This document shows positions 12,029-22,406 of a stretch of 64,000 nucleotides of DNA, piece after piece. A program made the translations under genes and the position numbers. Origin of the DNA: Limonium bicolor (Eukaryota > Streptophyta > Magnoliopsida > Caryophyllales > Plumbaginaceae); assembly GCA_023374045.1 (NCBI GenBank), contig CM041776.1, positions 350,113,636-350,177,635 of the forward strand. The letters are read 5' to 3'. Each line of letters starts with the position of its first letter. Position 1 is the stretch's first letter. Under the pieces are notes generated by a model, which saw only the letters and a program-made list of their open reading frames with translations, was not told where the DNA came from and did no database searches.

Positions 12029-13434
12029 AAGCAGCCACCTACAGAGCCATCTTCTTCCTCATATGTGAAAGCCTAAATCTCCACCAAATGATACAAAAAT
12101 TATACCGTTGAATTCGTATCGCTTAGGAGATTATTCTACACCCTTCAAAAATCTAAAACCTCCAACTATATTTTAGAGGGTATTATCGTTTAAGAGCTCC
12201 AAGAGCACCATTTCAAGATCAACCTCCTTCTCCATGTTCTAAGGTAAGAAGTAGACCAAAGCTCCACTCTTTTCATCTTTTCCTTGCAAAAATACAAAAC
12301 TCACGTAATGTACCACTATTCCATTACTCAGCCGGTTTGGCACTTCAAAGAGGAGTTGAAGCCTTGTCATTTTCTACTCAAAAACTCCATTAGAAGCTCA
12401 AGGTAAGACCTACTAAGTGTTTTAAGTGCGTTCTCATAATCTAGGGTTTAATACGTGAGATGAAAAATTTTCTAGTTTGGTGTGTATGTGTATGCCTTGT
12501 TACATGTTGTAGCTTGGCTTAAATAAATCAAGAAATTAAAGAAAGAAAGAGGAGCTGTAAAGGAGAAGGAGAGAAAGGAAAAGAAACAAGAACTCAAGGT
12601 ATGAAAGTCTCTGTACAGTTTTGATGTGTGTATACGCATAAGTATATTGTTTTAACAATGGTTTAGAAATCACCGTAACAGTAGGAAGAGTATGGGTATA
12701 TTAATGTGGATGGTGTTGTAGTTTGAAGCTTTTGAAAATAAGTAAATAAATTGTTAAGTGTGAGTAGTAAGTATATTGTAGTATAATGAGGAAGAGAATG
12801 TGACAGTTTTGGAGGTTTTAAAAGATGTTTAAAAGCTTAGGAAAACATTGGATAATGAGTATGTTTGTGCAGGGAATGTATGTGTGAAATAGTGTTGTTT
12901 GATGTTGGTACTGATATGGGAATTGGAATAAATGTGTGGGCTGAGAATGCATGTGGGCAATGTTAAAAATATAGGGGAACCTCTGCCCAAATTTGTGTGG
13001 GAATTGGAGGATTTAGTTGTGTAAGAGAAGAAAACTACCAAGGTAATAACTAGGTGTATTTGGAGAGCTTAAGTGAGTAGTTTGGTACCTTGGGACAGAT
13101 TTGGAAGAGGATTTACGTAATGGGATGGAACTAGGATTGAGACAATGCATTGAGGATGTTAGGAGTAGCATTAGTAGAGGGAGTATTGAATGGTAAAGAG
13201 GAATGGAAAAATCTGTAACAATTGTAGAAGAAAGAAAGCTGTAATAGTGGAGAAAAATGTAACGGGGGAGTGTGTTTTGTAACAGATTTGGATAGCGGTG
13301 GATAAGGCTATTTCAAAGTGCATAATCAATGCTAAAATATGCTTGATTATATGTAGGAACATTGGGGAAGAGATTGGTAGAAGTTTGGAGTTGAAACATA
13401 ATAAAAAACAAATATACTTTACAATACTGTAACT

Positions 13435-13687
13435 TGTCCGGGTTAGTAAACAAGTACACAAACCCGGACATGTCAAAAAACATGGCAGAATGTATTTCGG
13501 AATGGATGGTCCGGGTTTGTAAACCAAGACCTAAACCCAGACCACCCCAAAATTTCACCCGAGAGGTTTACAATAGAATGGTCTGGATTTGTAAACCCAC
13601 CCCTAAACCCGGACCACACACAAAAGTCACCCGAGAGTACATTCCAGTATTGGTCCGGGTTTGTATCCCCGGACACAAACCCGGACC
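13435..13687. repeat. GC-rich hairpin array, four units (A, 5' LTR)
   Basis: Four inverted repeats of 36 bp at 13435-13470, 13508-13543, 13580-13615 and 13652-13687, with a regular period of 72-73 bp. Arms are GGTCCGGGTTTG and CAAACCCGGACC or close variants; one unit has matching changes in an arm (GGTCTGG). Spacers share a CACCCGAGAG motif. Units are rich in CCGG and CCGGG sites. Confidence 0.92.
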
Positions 13688-14913
13688 ACCCCAAAACTTG
13701 TACAGAAAGTGTTTTCTTGCATTCTAATGATGGGGAATTGAATGGTAATGATAGTATAAGGTAATTAAGACATGATTAATGATGTTTAAAGGTCATTAAG
13801 GCTATAAACAAGCTTAGGAAATAATTTTAAGTAAGTAACATAAGTAAAGGTATTTGAACAATGAAGAATTAGTAAGTATAAACTAGGAAACTCTAGTAAA
13901 GTAATGAGTAAGGTTAATTATGGATAATTAACCACCCAACTGTATGTATGTGATAGGATTTGATTAGTTGAACACCGAAGGGAGTCGGTGAGTCCAAAGT
14001 CAACGGTGAAAGGTATGATTTCTTCATGCCCTGTATCCTAATCTGGTTACCCCGATTTGTGTGCTTATTTGATCACCTAAATAAGATAAATGCATGAATC
14101 GGACTATATTGCACTTACTTGTGCTTGACTTTGTTGTTCTTGATATTTATTGTCTTGAACAATAGTTTGTATAATTCATGAAATGATTGGATGAAGATAA
14201 ATGTGTATGTACCTTGTATTGTACTTGTGTAATGTATTGCACCTTGTATGTATGTGGATGTGTATGGTATTATCGTGGCTTGGATGTGTGACTTCTACTA
14301 ATTCCTAACTACCTAACTCCTAACGTAAGTACGGAATAAATTGGAATGAGTAGAAGTCCGATATAGCTTCGGCCACGCGTGAGGATGAGGAGACACAAGA
14401 GGTTGGATCCGATTCCTGGTTCTTAAACTGGTCCACGGCCCAAACCCCTTAAATGGGTAGCATCCTGGATTGGTGAACCAAGTACATCCCGGTGGTGGGA
14501 TAGAGTAGTCCCCGGGCCGGAGGTCCCGACGACTTAACATGAGTAAGAGTAAATAAGTAAGTAAATTATGAGTATATATGCGTAAGTATTGTGTAACGAG
14601 TAAAAGAGTAATCTCCCCCGATTAACCCGGGTGGACAAAAGGAGCTAACAAGTATGGTGCATTGTGTATGTATTGCGTATGTATTATCTATGTAATGTGT
14701 ATTGTATATTACGGGAAAGGTAAGTGAGTATCGGTTGGCTTGTATGGTTTACCTTTTATGTATTGAATTGTATGTATGTATTCCTTGCGTAAAGTATTGT
14801 AGTATTATGTATGAAAGCATGTATGCATGTATGAATTGTAAAATGAATTGCATGTATTCGACCAAGTGGTCGGCGTACCCTCACTAGTACGTGGGGTATG
14901 CGGTTATCATATG

Positions 14914-14960
14914 CAGCGAAAGCTGACCCCCTAGGGGGAACGTTTTTAGTGTGCAGGTAC
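14914..14960 (+). other. LTR-tail double hairpin plus splice-acceptor-like junction (A, 5' LTR)
   Basis: Hairpin 1 CAGC GAAA GCTG (14914-14925; a GNRA-type tetraloop), hairpin 2 CCCCC TA GGGGG (14927-14938), then TTTTT, GTGTGCAG and GTAC (14957-14960). Just upstream is another stem, GACCAAGTGGTC. Confidence 0.65.
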
Positions 14961-15312
14961 CCGAAGCGGATATGGTCAAGGAAAGAGACCGGCGGCTACA
15001 CTTGGATAGTAGAAGTAGAATGTAGAGGTGTACTAAGTGGCACACCCTTGTACTTAGAAAGTAAGTAGTTTGTGAGGAATGGGTAGTGGATAGACTCGTA
15101 ATGAGTAAGTATGAAATTGAAGGAAGCGTTGTATTGTATTTGGAACTTAGTAAACTCGGTTATGTATATTGTATTGTATGGTATTGTGAAGGTGTAAAGT
15201 GTTGAATGGAGCATTGTAGTATTTGATTGATAAATGGAGTATGTTTCGTAGATGTGTAGTACTCGGGATTCCGGTCCATCAGACTGATGCTGTAAGTAGT
15301 AGTAGTAGCCTT

Positions 15313-15334
15313 GTTAGTCACGTGGGTGACTAAC
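15313..15334. promoter_or_regulatory. Palindrome with G-box core (A, 5' LTR)
   Basis: A perfect 9-bp stem GTTAGTCAC/GTGACTAAC surrounds a GTGG centre and contains CACGTG, the core of plant bZIP/bHLH binding sites, and TTAGTCA/TGACTAA arms. It lies about 105 bases from the LTR end. It recurs in the 3' LTR and, with changed centre, in B. Confidence 0.45.
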
Positions 15335-15442
15335 GGCACTGTATCACCCACCGTGTGTATGCAAGTATCTGCTGCGTGTATCTGGATATGTAAGGAGATC
15401 GGACGGTAATGACGGAATTAGCTGTAGGGGTGTTACAAAAAG

Positions 15443-15454
15443 TGGTATCAGAGC
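15443..15454 (+). other. Primer binding site, initiator tRNA-Met (A)
   Basis: TGGTATCAGAGC, five bases after the LTR end, is complementary to the 3' end of plant initiator tRNA-Met, the usual primer of many plant LTR elements. Confidence 0.9.
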
Positions 15455-18400
15455 GAAGTATCGCTCTGATGACTGGAAATACCGAGTGTAGGAAATACTG
15501 AGTTAGGAATTAGAAGCTTAGGGCTATGGGCTGAGTGTTAGCCTTAGAGATATGCTAGTTAGGAACCACCGGTGAGTACCGGATACCTACACTACCAGAC
15601 CCGCCCTCCGCAAACCCCATTGTATAACTTGGGAAAGGACGCTAGAGAGAAGGAAAGACCTCTCATACTCGGGAAAACCCGATCTGGCAGTAGTGAGATA
15701 AGCCTATAAGGGGAAAGAACTTAACGCACAGTAGATTCCAGGAATTGGAAGTCCCGGAAATGGATCCCGGTTGAACAACAATAACCGCACTTAATGGCGC
15801 TAGAATGAGGACTCCAACCATAAGGAGACTACAACGTGCAACAACATGGGGTGACATGCTTAGCAGTCGCATAACTTGGCTGATCAACCAGCAGCAGGAA
15901 AAGTGGCACTAAGCGTGCAGCAGAGCGGAAAGAGGACTAGTAACAAAACCCGAGACACGAGTCTACGAACAAAAATAGCTAAATAATACCACCAATGGTA
16001 TGCTAGCTGACTAAGGACATAGTCGGAGTGGTTAACTCCGAAACTACAACGCAAAAAGGTTACGATACCTAGCCGACATAGCTTACACAGCCACAAGGAT
16101 ATCCACGGGATATGAACCGATAGGACTACAAGAGTAGTGCCTAAACAAGCTAAGGCTTAATAACCACGGTAAACCAGTGGGAACGAGCAACAAGGGAAAA
16201 CATAAAACTAAATAAATGGGTATCTCCAAGGATTGGAGAAGTATCCCAACCAAGACAACCATGTCAAGATCAATGGGAAGCTACTTAAAAGGATCGAGTA
16301 CCCCAAACATAGATCAATATGATCTAGGGAAGAGTCAACAAGACTATTAAATACAAGTGGAAACCATACCAAGACCGGTATAGGTCTAACCAAAAACCAA
16401 CAGTACCGCGCACTTGCCACGGCAAGTGCAGTAAGAACAGGAACATGTAGAGGAACTTTAACACACCACAGGTACATAGTAATGTACCGTGACAACAGTG
16501 AAACAACTATAGGATCACAAATCCTGAAAGCTAGAGGAATCGAACCTTGGAAAGGCCTGACGGCCTGACCATTGTATTAAGAACATACCAGTCAGCGGGA
16601 AGCTGGACTTAGTCAAGACCACAAACATGGCTATGCCATGTAAAACTTCTTTTAACACCGAACCATTGTTTCAAAACCCAAAATTCTTCTTTCAAAACCA
16701 CAACTTTACTTTTAAACCTTGGATTTTTAAACAAAACCAACAGAATTACGGTGAGTATCATAGAATGATACAAGAGAAGTTGACAATAGAATACTTCACC
16801 TAGGCGTGTGACGAACACTACGAGTGTACCCAAATACGAGATGTGGGACGACCGCACTCTGAAGGAGCTTGCGGGCCAGACAGATAGTCGGGTAAGTGGT
16901 AACGTATCAATATGGTACCCCACGTATGTATACATGTAGTGTATGAAACACGGGAAGTAGTCAACTCCGTTCTACGGACCATGAGTAAATGCAAAGCAGA
17001 ACAGCTGGACACCTCAGATGATCAAGTAGAAAGGAACTCAGAGAATCCATCTAGAGGTAAGGAATGAGAACTAGAAAGTGCAAGAGTACAGACTAGTAAG
17101 TATAGACATTGGATATGTCTCAAGGACATCAAACAAATACGTGATAGCTAGGAAGTATACCCAGCCTGAACACAGTGAGGCAAATGCCTAATGTGAACAC
17201 AACAATGTTCAGCAAACGGGACAAAGTCCCCTAGAGCAATCACAAGATTACCACGAAGTATAACCAACCATTGGAGAAGAATGTAAACCTAGTCAAGAAC
17301 ACTAGGAGAAAGTGTAAACAGTCTACCCAAGAATGGGAGACGTTATAACCCCAAAAGGGAATAACTCAAATACAATACCACAAGGCGGTATAGTAGACAC
17401 AACATATCTTAAACGTTAGCTAGATGTAACGGCGTGAACCAATAACACCCAGGAGCAATCCTTGAAGGGTGTCTAAGTTAACAACAGTCTAACAAAACAT
17501 CGTGATAAGAGCACGGGAGCTAGAATGAACACTCAGTTAGGACACCGAAGGGATTTCACTTAACAGGATATACCCTAAACTACAAGAAGGCACTGATTAA
17601 CACCAGAATGCCTAAAGGGCCTCCTATGAACGGAAGCGTGATGTCACGACTTACCATGGAGCCCAGCAATACCTCCAACCTATGGGGTATAGAAGGAGTG
17701 GAAATATGTATAAGCAGCTTGCAAAGAGCATAGCTTGCAGCAATAAGGCTTAGAAGCCATAAACCAACTACGTTATGTACGGGTACAAAACCACACTGTA
17801 TAATAAAAAGACTTGCAAGAGATATTGCATCATACGACAGATAGAACGACAACTGAACCACCCAATTTGCACTCAACATAATGAGTGGCTTGGAGTAATG
17901 GCTACCTCAGGGTCACTGTCACCAGAGCATCAGTCTAGTATACAATTGACAAGCTTTTAATGTCCCTTCATGCCTTCTGTAAAAATAGTAACACAGAGGC
18001 ATAGGAATCGTAATAATGCCAACACTGGCCTAGTCCACACTTGGACACTACGGGAAACTCGAGGAAAGGTACCTCTCGTTAACCGAAGACCACCAATGCG
18101 GTGAAGATGCGAACCCTTAGAAAGGCTTCCATCTACCATAACAACAAACTTGTGCATGTAGTTATTGCCAAGAGACAATCGAACAAGGAAATGACATTTC
18201 CAAACCACTACGACTAGAAAGAGGCTTTGGACTGTAAAAGCACAGTGCTTAAAGAGCATAGAAACTCGAAGGAGTAAGTATACTCCATATGCACCAAGCA
18301 TATGGCGAACCATTGTATGAATACTAACAGAGTAAACCTTGTCAACAAGAACCTTCACTTACCAGTGATGAAATACCCTCCAATTGGAGAACGGGACCAG

Positions 18401-18985
18401 AAAACCCTTGAAGTTTCTTGGGATACCCCGGTGATGTACATACAAGAATAAACTACACAGCTTGAGCCTATCATTAGTGCTTAGCACTGGAAAGACAGTA
18501 ATTGTCAAAACAATCAATGTGAATGCACATTGGACACCATGAATGACCAATGCTCAAGAGAGCTTGTAACCCGATAAATTCTTCCATCCATTGTCAACCA
18601 AGACACTTGGTAAATTGTATCATAAATTATGAAGTAATGTGAGGTAAGCTAACCTACACATGAAACCTAATTGGAAATAAAACATCTCCACATTGGGAAG
18701 ATAATAATATTGTGGTATGCTACGACAACCGTCATTCACGCAAACACAGGAAACCCCTAGGGTATTCGTACCATAAGGAAATGGTGCCAACGACAGTAGC
18801 AATGACTAAAGAGAAACTATCACTATAACGGAATCAAAAAAACGATGTTGTATAATGAGTAGGGATATGGTGCGCAACAACCGACCGTTGTGAGGAAGTA
18901 GTTAGATAATGACACGGAGTATAAGTATGAGAAGAGAGGCAAAAGTATTCTTCCTATCACATAAGTGATTTACTGCCAAGCGTTT

Positions 18986-19050
18986 ACGCATCTGCACTCT
19001 GTATGACTGAGTGTTTTGGTATTGCACTTGTGCAGCTAAGGATCTAATGG
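18986..19050 (+). repeat. Segment shared between A interior and solo LTR D
   Basis: TTTACGC.TCTGCACTCTGTA.GACTGAG followed by TGTTTTGGTATTGC matches 5551-5616 of LTR D almost base for base, with weaker likeness for about 50 bases more. One is interior and the other LTR sequence. Confidence 0.7.
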
Positions 19051-19896
19051 GATAGCTAGGAATATGGAAAATGTAAACCGTAGTAAACCCTTCTTTTCAC
19101 CAACGAACATGGCATAAGCAAATTTAGCAAGCTTAGAAACAAACTGTGCGGCCTAAGGCCAAAGAAGCACGAAGAGTGTAAACACACTAACAATCACAAG
19201 ATGTGAATTCCATTGGAATAATAGGTGAAAGAAGACTGAAGAAGTCACTAGGACCGACGCATAGAAAATGCAAGGTCATACAAGTAAAGGACACTTGTAC
19301 TGAACCAGAAGAACTGGTATAATTTAGAAGCTAATGACAACAGAGGAAGCACTACAGTTAAGTGGTGACTTGACCTCGCCCGACAATAAGTCGGAGGAAC
19401 TTAACGAATAATCGTGGAAGCACGAATAGCATGTGCAGTAGATTACCAGAGAGCTGGTTATAAATCTTAAACTCATTGAGTTCAAACACGGTAAAAGAAT
19501 ACCGCATTTGTTTAGTAAACCTTATTTGCATAATAGACGGATAAGAAGCCGATGTATAGTACATTAAGGATAACAAGAAGGGTGAATAACCCAAGTTATC
19601 AGGGTCGCGCAGCAGAAGGTAGTGGGCCCTAGCTAGGAAATGATATACCTAGTAAGGATAGTAGAATGGCTATTAATGCTTTGAAACCTAATAGGCTGGA
19701 ATCGAATTAACTATGAGTTAAATAAACTCATATAGGAATTCTTGGTGCAAAGACTAAACCATTGGCATGGTTAAGACCCTTTGACCAGAGCACAGTATAT
19801 AATAGACCGTAGTGAAGCTAAATGCTTCAGAGCGCCCGAATAATAAAATAAACCAATGTTCAATAATAACATATGGTAGATTACGTGGGTGTAATC

Positions 19897-19914
19897 CCTT
19901 TTAAGGGGGGTAGA
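19897..19914 (+). other. Internal polypurine tract (A)
   Basis: CCTTTTAAGGGGGGTAGA shares TTAAGGGGGGTAGA with the terminal tract at 21688-21706 but lies 1.8 kb upstream of it. B has the same feature at 52642-52659. Confidence 0.55.
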
Positions 19915-20229
19915 GCGAAAACCGCGCTTAATGTAAAGTTTCGTGAATAAAACACATAAACCATAATGTGCATAGCATAAATGAGAATCAAATGGTTGAT
20001 TGATACTATGTTAAATAAACATACGTATTCATTCATATTGTAATTATGGTAACTAGGCATGCGAGATGCAAATACCATAGGATGAAAATACCCATTGAGA
20101 AGGGCAAGAATGTGACGAAGACAAAAGGTCAAAGCGGTCCAGACCTTAGACCCCGGCCCAGACCCGAAGCCTCCTTCAGGACCCTGTTCAGGCTCCAATT
20201 TGGGCACCAAGCACCAAATCCGGGTCCTA

Positions 20230-20320
20230 GGCCCTATGACTACGTCCCATATTCCGGCCCCGCATTCTATGACCGGCTCCCGTATTCCGTCCCCATGCTC
20301 TATAACCGAATCCCACATCC
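20230..20320 (+). repeat. Short minisatellite, about 33-bp unit, three copies
   Basis: Imperfect units of the form CTATGACnnnnTCCCnTATTC and variants follow one another at about 20235, 20267 and 20300. The repeat keeps frames open, which explains the 107-codon open frame here. Confidence 0.55.
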
Positions 20321-20436
20321 TACATTATGGGACCAGAAGGCTTTACAAGGAGAGAAGTGCCAAAATTAGGGGGGTTGCTCCAATAAAGTAATACTACATG
20401 TACAAGGATTAAGAGATAGACTTCACCCTAAAAAGT

Positions 20437-20620
20437 CTATAAATAGAGATGAGAGGCTCATTTGTAAGGGGACACAAGATGAGAAGGGAGAGAAAACACT
20501 AGAAAGCTCTCTAAAGTTGTAATACCAAAGGAAGTAATAAAGATATTGTCAATGAGTGGATGTAGGCCGGATTATTGGCTGAACCACCATAACTCTCGGT
20601 GTTCTATTAGTTTTTGAGAT
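20437..20620 (+). promoter_or_regulatory. TATA box and Copia-LTR-like leader inside A interior
   Basis: CTATAAATAG (20437-20446) is a strong plant TATA box, followed by GAGAGG/GAGAAAAC leader sequence and then GTGGATGTAGGCC...TTGGCTGAACCAC, a pattern typical of the 3' part of plant Copia LTRs. B lacks this stretch at the equivalent place, so it may be an inserted Copia LTR remnant. I could not find its target duplication. Confidence 0.45.
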
Positions 20621-21102
20621 TAGAGGAACCAAATTATGTATTTTCACCCATCGTGTAACCCAGTGTAAGAATATTTGTAAAAGAAGAGTAACGAGTAGTG
20701 GACGGAGCTCCACAAGTATTGTAGCCCTTAAAGAGGTAGTACGAAATAATCGAGAGTAGTTGATGAACGGAACCTACAAGTAGTGTATTCGGAAGTAAAT
20801 TATTGGAAGTAAATTAAGGATGACTGAATTTCATAAGTATTGCAATTATTAGTAGATTATTTGAGATATTGGAGAGTAATGGATGAAAGTAGCGAAGATT
20901 GATGAAATGAGCACTTAGGTATTGAATCTTGGAGTAAAGTATTTGGGAAGTAGAGTGAGGATGATTGATGGACTAAATTCCATCCCTTGGAGTTGTATGA
21001 ATTTATAATTATGACTAGGAAGAGTAAAAGATATAAAATGCAGATAATTGAATTATCTGTTTGTTTGAAACTGATGTGGGAAGTCAAACTTGATCCTGAT
21101 TA

Positions 21103-21205
21103 GATCAAGGGAAACCGAACACAAATTGGGGTGGAGAGATAGTTCAACACTGATGCTGATCACATCAGGGTCGAATGATTCTTGAAGCTCCCCTCAAGTG
21201 GTCAC
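21103..21205 (+). other. Conserved 103-bp block with hairpin (A)
   Basis: This block matches 53184-53286 of element B at roughly 90 percent by eye, well above the surrounding interior. It contains a stem TTCAACACTGATG/CATCAGGGTCGAA (21143-21175) around CTGATCA, which in B is almost perfectly paired. Confidence 0.65.
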
Positions 21206-21687
21206 AAGATCACACATAGGATAGAAAATGAATATAAATTGGAATTTGGAGTTGTGTGCTTTAGAAAATTTCTAATTAGTAGTTGTAAAGGAATTTCCCT
21301 TAGATTGGATATTGAGGACTTGTTAGAAGTTTATACCGGAGAAGATAGTAGTGTAGCATGTGGTATTATTCCAAGGGCAGCGGGACATAGAGGAGCCCTG
21401 TGTCTAGATGACCGGAGTGCCTGCGGGATTGTAATGAGTATTGCATTGCTTTGGGGATAGCTTTGCACTGTATCTATGTATAAATTTTGTAATGAGGAAC
21501 CGGATGGTTGTTAGTAATGCGGATTAGAGCCATTATTGCATATTGGTATGGTATGGTATGGTATGTAGAGACCTTGAGTAATGGATTTGGGAATTAGTAA
21601 GGAGGAAGAATGTATGGATTTGGCATTAGACAAGTATAAATGAGTAAGTATATTAATCCCATAACCTCGAACAACTTTGAGGACAAA

Positions 21688-21706
21688 GTTCTTAAGGGGG
21701 GTAGAT
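21688..21706 (+). other. Terminal polypurine tract (A)
   Basis: GTTCTTAAGGGGGGTAGAT lies directly before the 3' LTR, the usual plus-strand primer position. Confidence 0.85.
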
Positions 21707-22346
21707 TGTAATACCCCGAACTAAAATATAGGGATTAAAATTAATCTAATATGTATTTAAGGGCCTAATAGCGCCTAAGTAATATTAGTAAGGAAAAATA
21801 AATCCAAAAGAAATGAAGAAACGCCTAAAAATCGAAAAACGATAGATAAGCGTTAAATAACCATAGGAGGTACAAGACCTCGGTTAGAGTATTATATGGA
21901 TCCTTAAGGTTTAATAATGCCAAAATAATATAAAGGAACGATTCCCAGAGAAAACGGAGCCTTAAAATGGATTAAAACCACAAAGGAACCATAAAAGCGT
22001 TTTTTCGAGGGAACCAGGAAAACGCGACTTTAAGCGGGTCAATAGACTCGTAACAATTTTAGTCAACCAAATTCATTAAAAACACTAATGAAGGTCTAGA
22101 ACCAATAAAATCAATAAAACGAGAAAATAGTAAAAACTGTCAAAACGGGAAGTTATAGGGTAAAAGTGTAAATAAAATAAATAAGTGTGTCCACTATTGC
22201 AATTAATATTTTAAAACCCCATTTGAGGAGTGTGTGCAGAGGTTGATTAATAACCCATGCCCCCTCTCTTAATTTCCTTCTATGTACAAAAGGACAAAAC
22301 AAATAAGAAGGCAAAAAGTAATCTCTCATCACCTCACAAACTCTCC

Positions 22347-22406
22347 CTCACGTTTCTTTCTCAGCCAGTACTCCCTCTTCTTCCTCTCTGTTAACCATGG
22401 CGATTT
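22347..22406 (+). promoter_or_regulatory. Conserved pyrimidine-rich leader block (A, 3' LTR)
   Basis: Copy of 11966-12028 with three one-base deletions, one of them in the T-run after CTCACGTT. Confidence 0.5.

Larger units (their letters stand above)
11319..15437 (+). mobile_element. Element A, 5' LTR (4.1 kb)
   Basis: The LTR starts TGAAATACCCCG and ends GGGGTGTTACA. The copy at 21707-25816 is nearly the same over its full length; I count about 8 substitutions in the first 250 aligned bases, and fewer elsewhere by eye. It is preceded by the target duplication AACTA (11314-11318), repeated at 25817-25821. Within it lie the leader block, a four-unit hairpin array, the tail double hairpin and a G-box palindrome. 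If transcription starts near the leader block, the R-U5 part would be about 3.4 kb. No reading frame with a known domain is present. Confidence 0.93.
15438..21706 (+). mobile_element. Element A interior, non-coding (LARD-type)
   Basis: The interior runs from the primer site to the terminal polypurine tract. Its longest open frame is 145 codons and none shows a Gag or Pol motif in either strand. With two long LTRs and a 6.3-kb non-coding interior it fits the large retrotransposon derivative (LARD) type, which would need enzymes from a related autonomous element. Its 3' part (from about 19885) is related to the interior of element B. It holds a second polypurine tract, a segment shared with solo LTR D, a small minisatellite and a Copia-LTR-like stretch with a good TATA box. 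The rest (15455-18985) shows nothing I recognise. Confidence 0.85.

Noticed and set aside
13434..13727. Overlapping open frames on both strands with WSGF...TNPD or KPGPP repeats (also at 7207-7460, 23812-24105)
   Set aside because: They arise because the GC-rich hairpin repeat lacks stops in many frames. Both strands are open at once and the pattern follows the DNA repeat, so a coding role is not supported.
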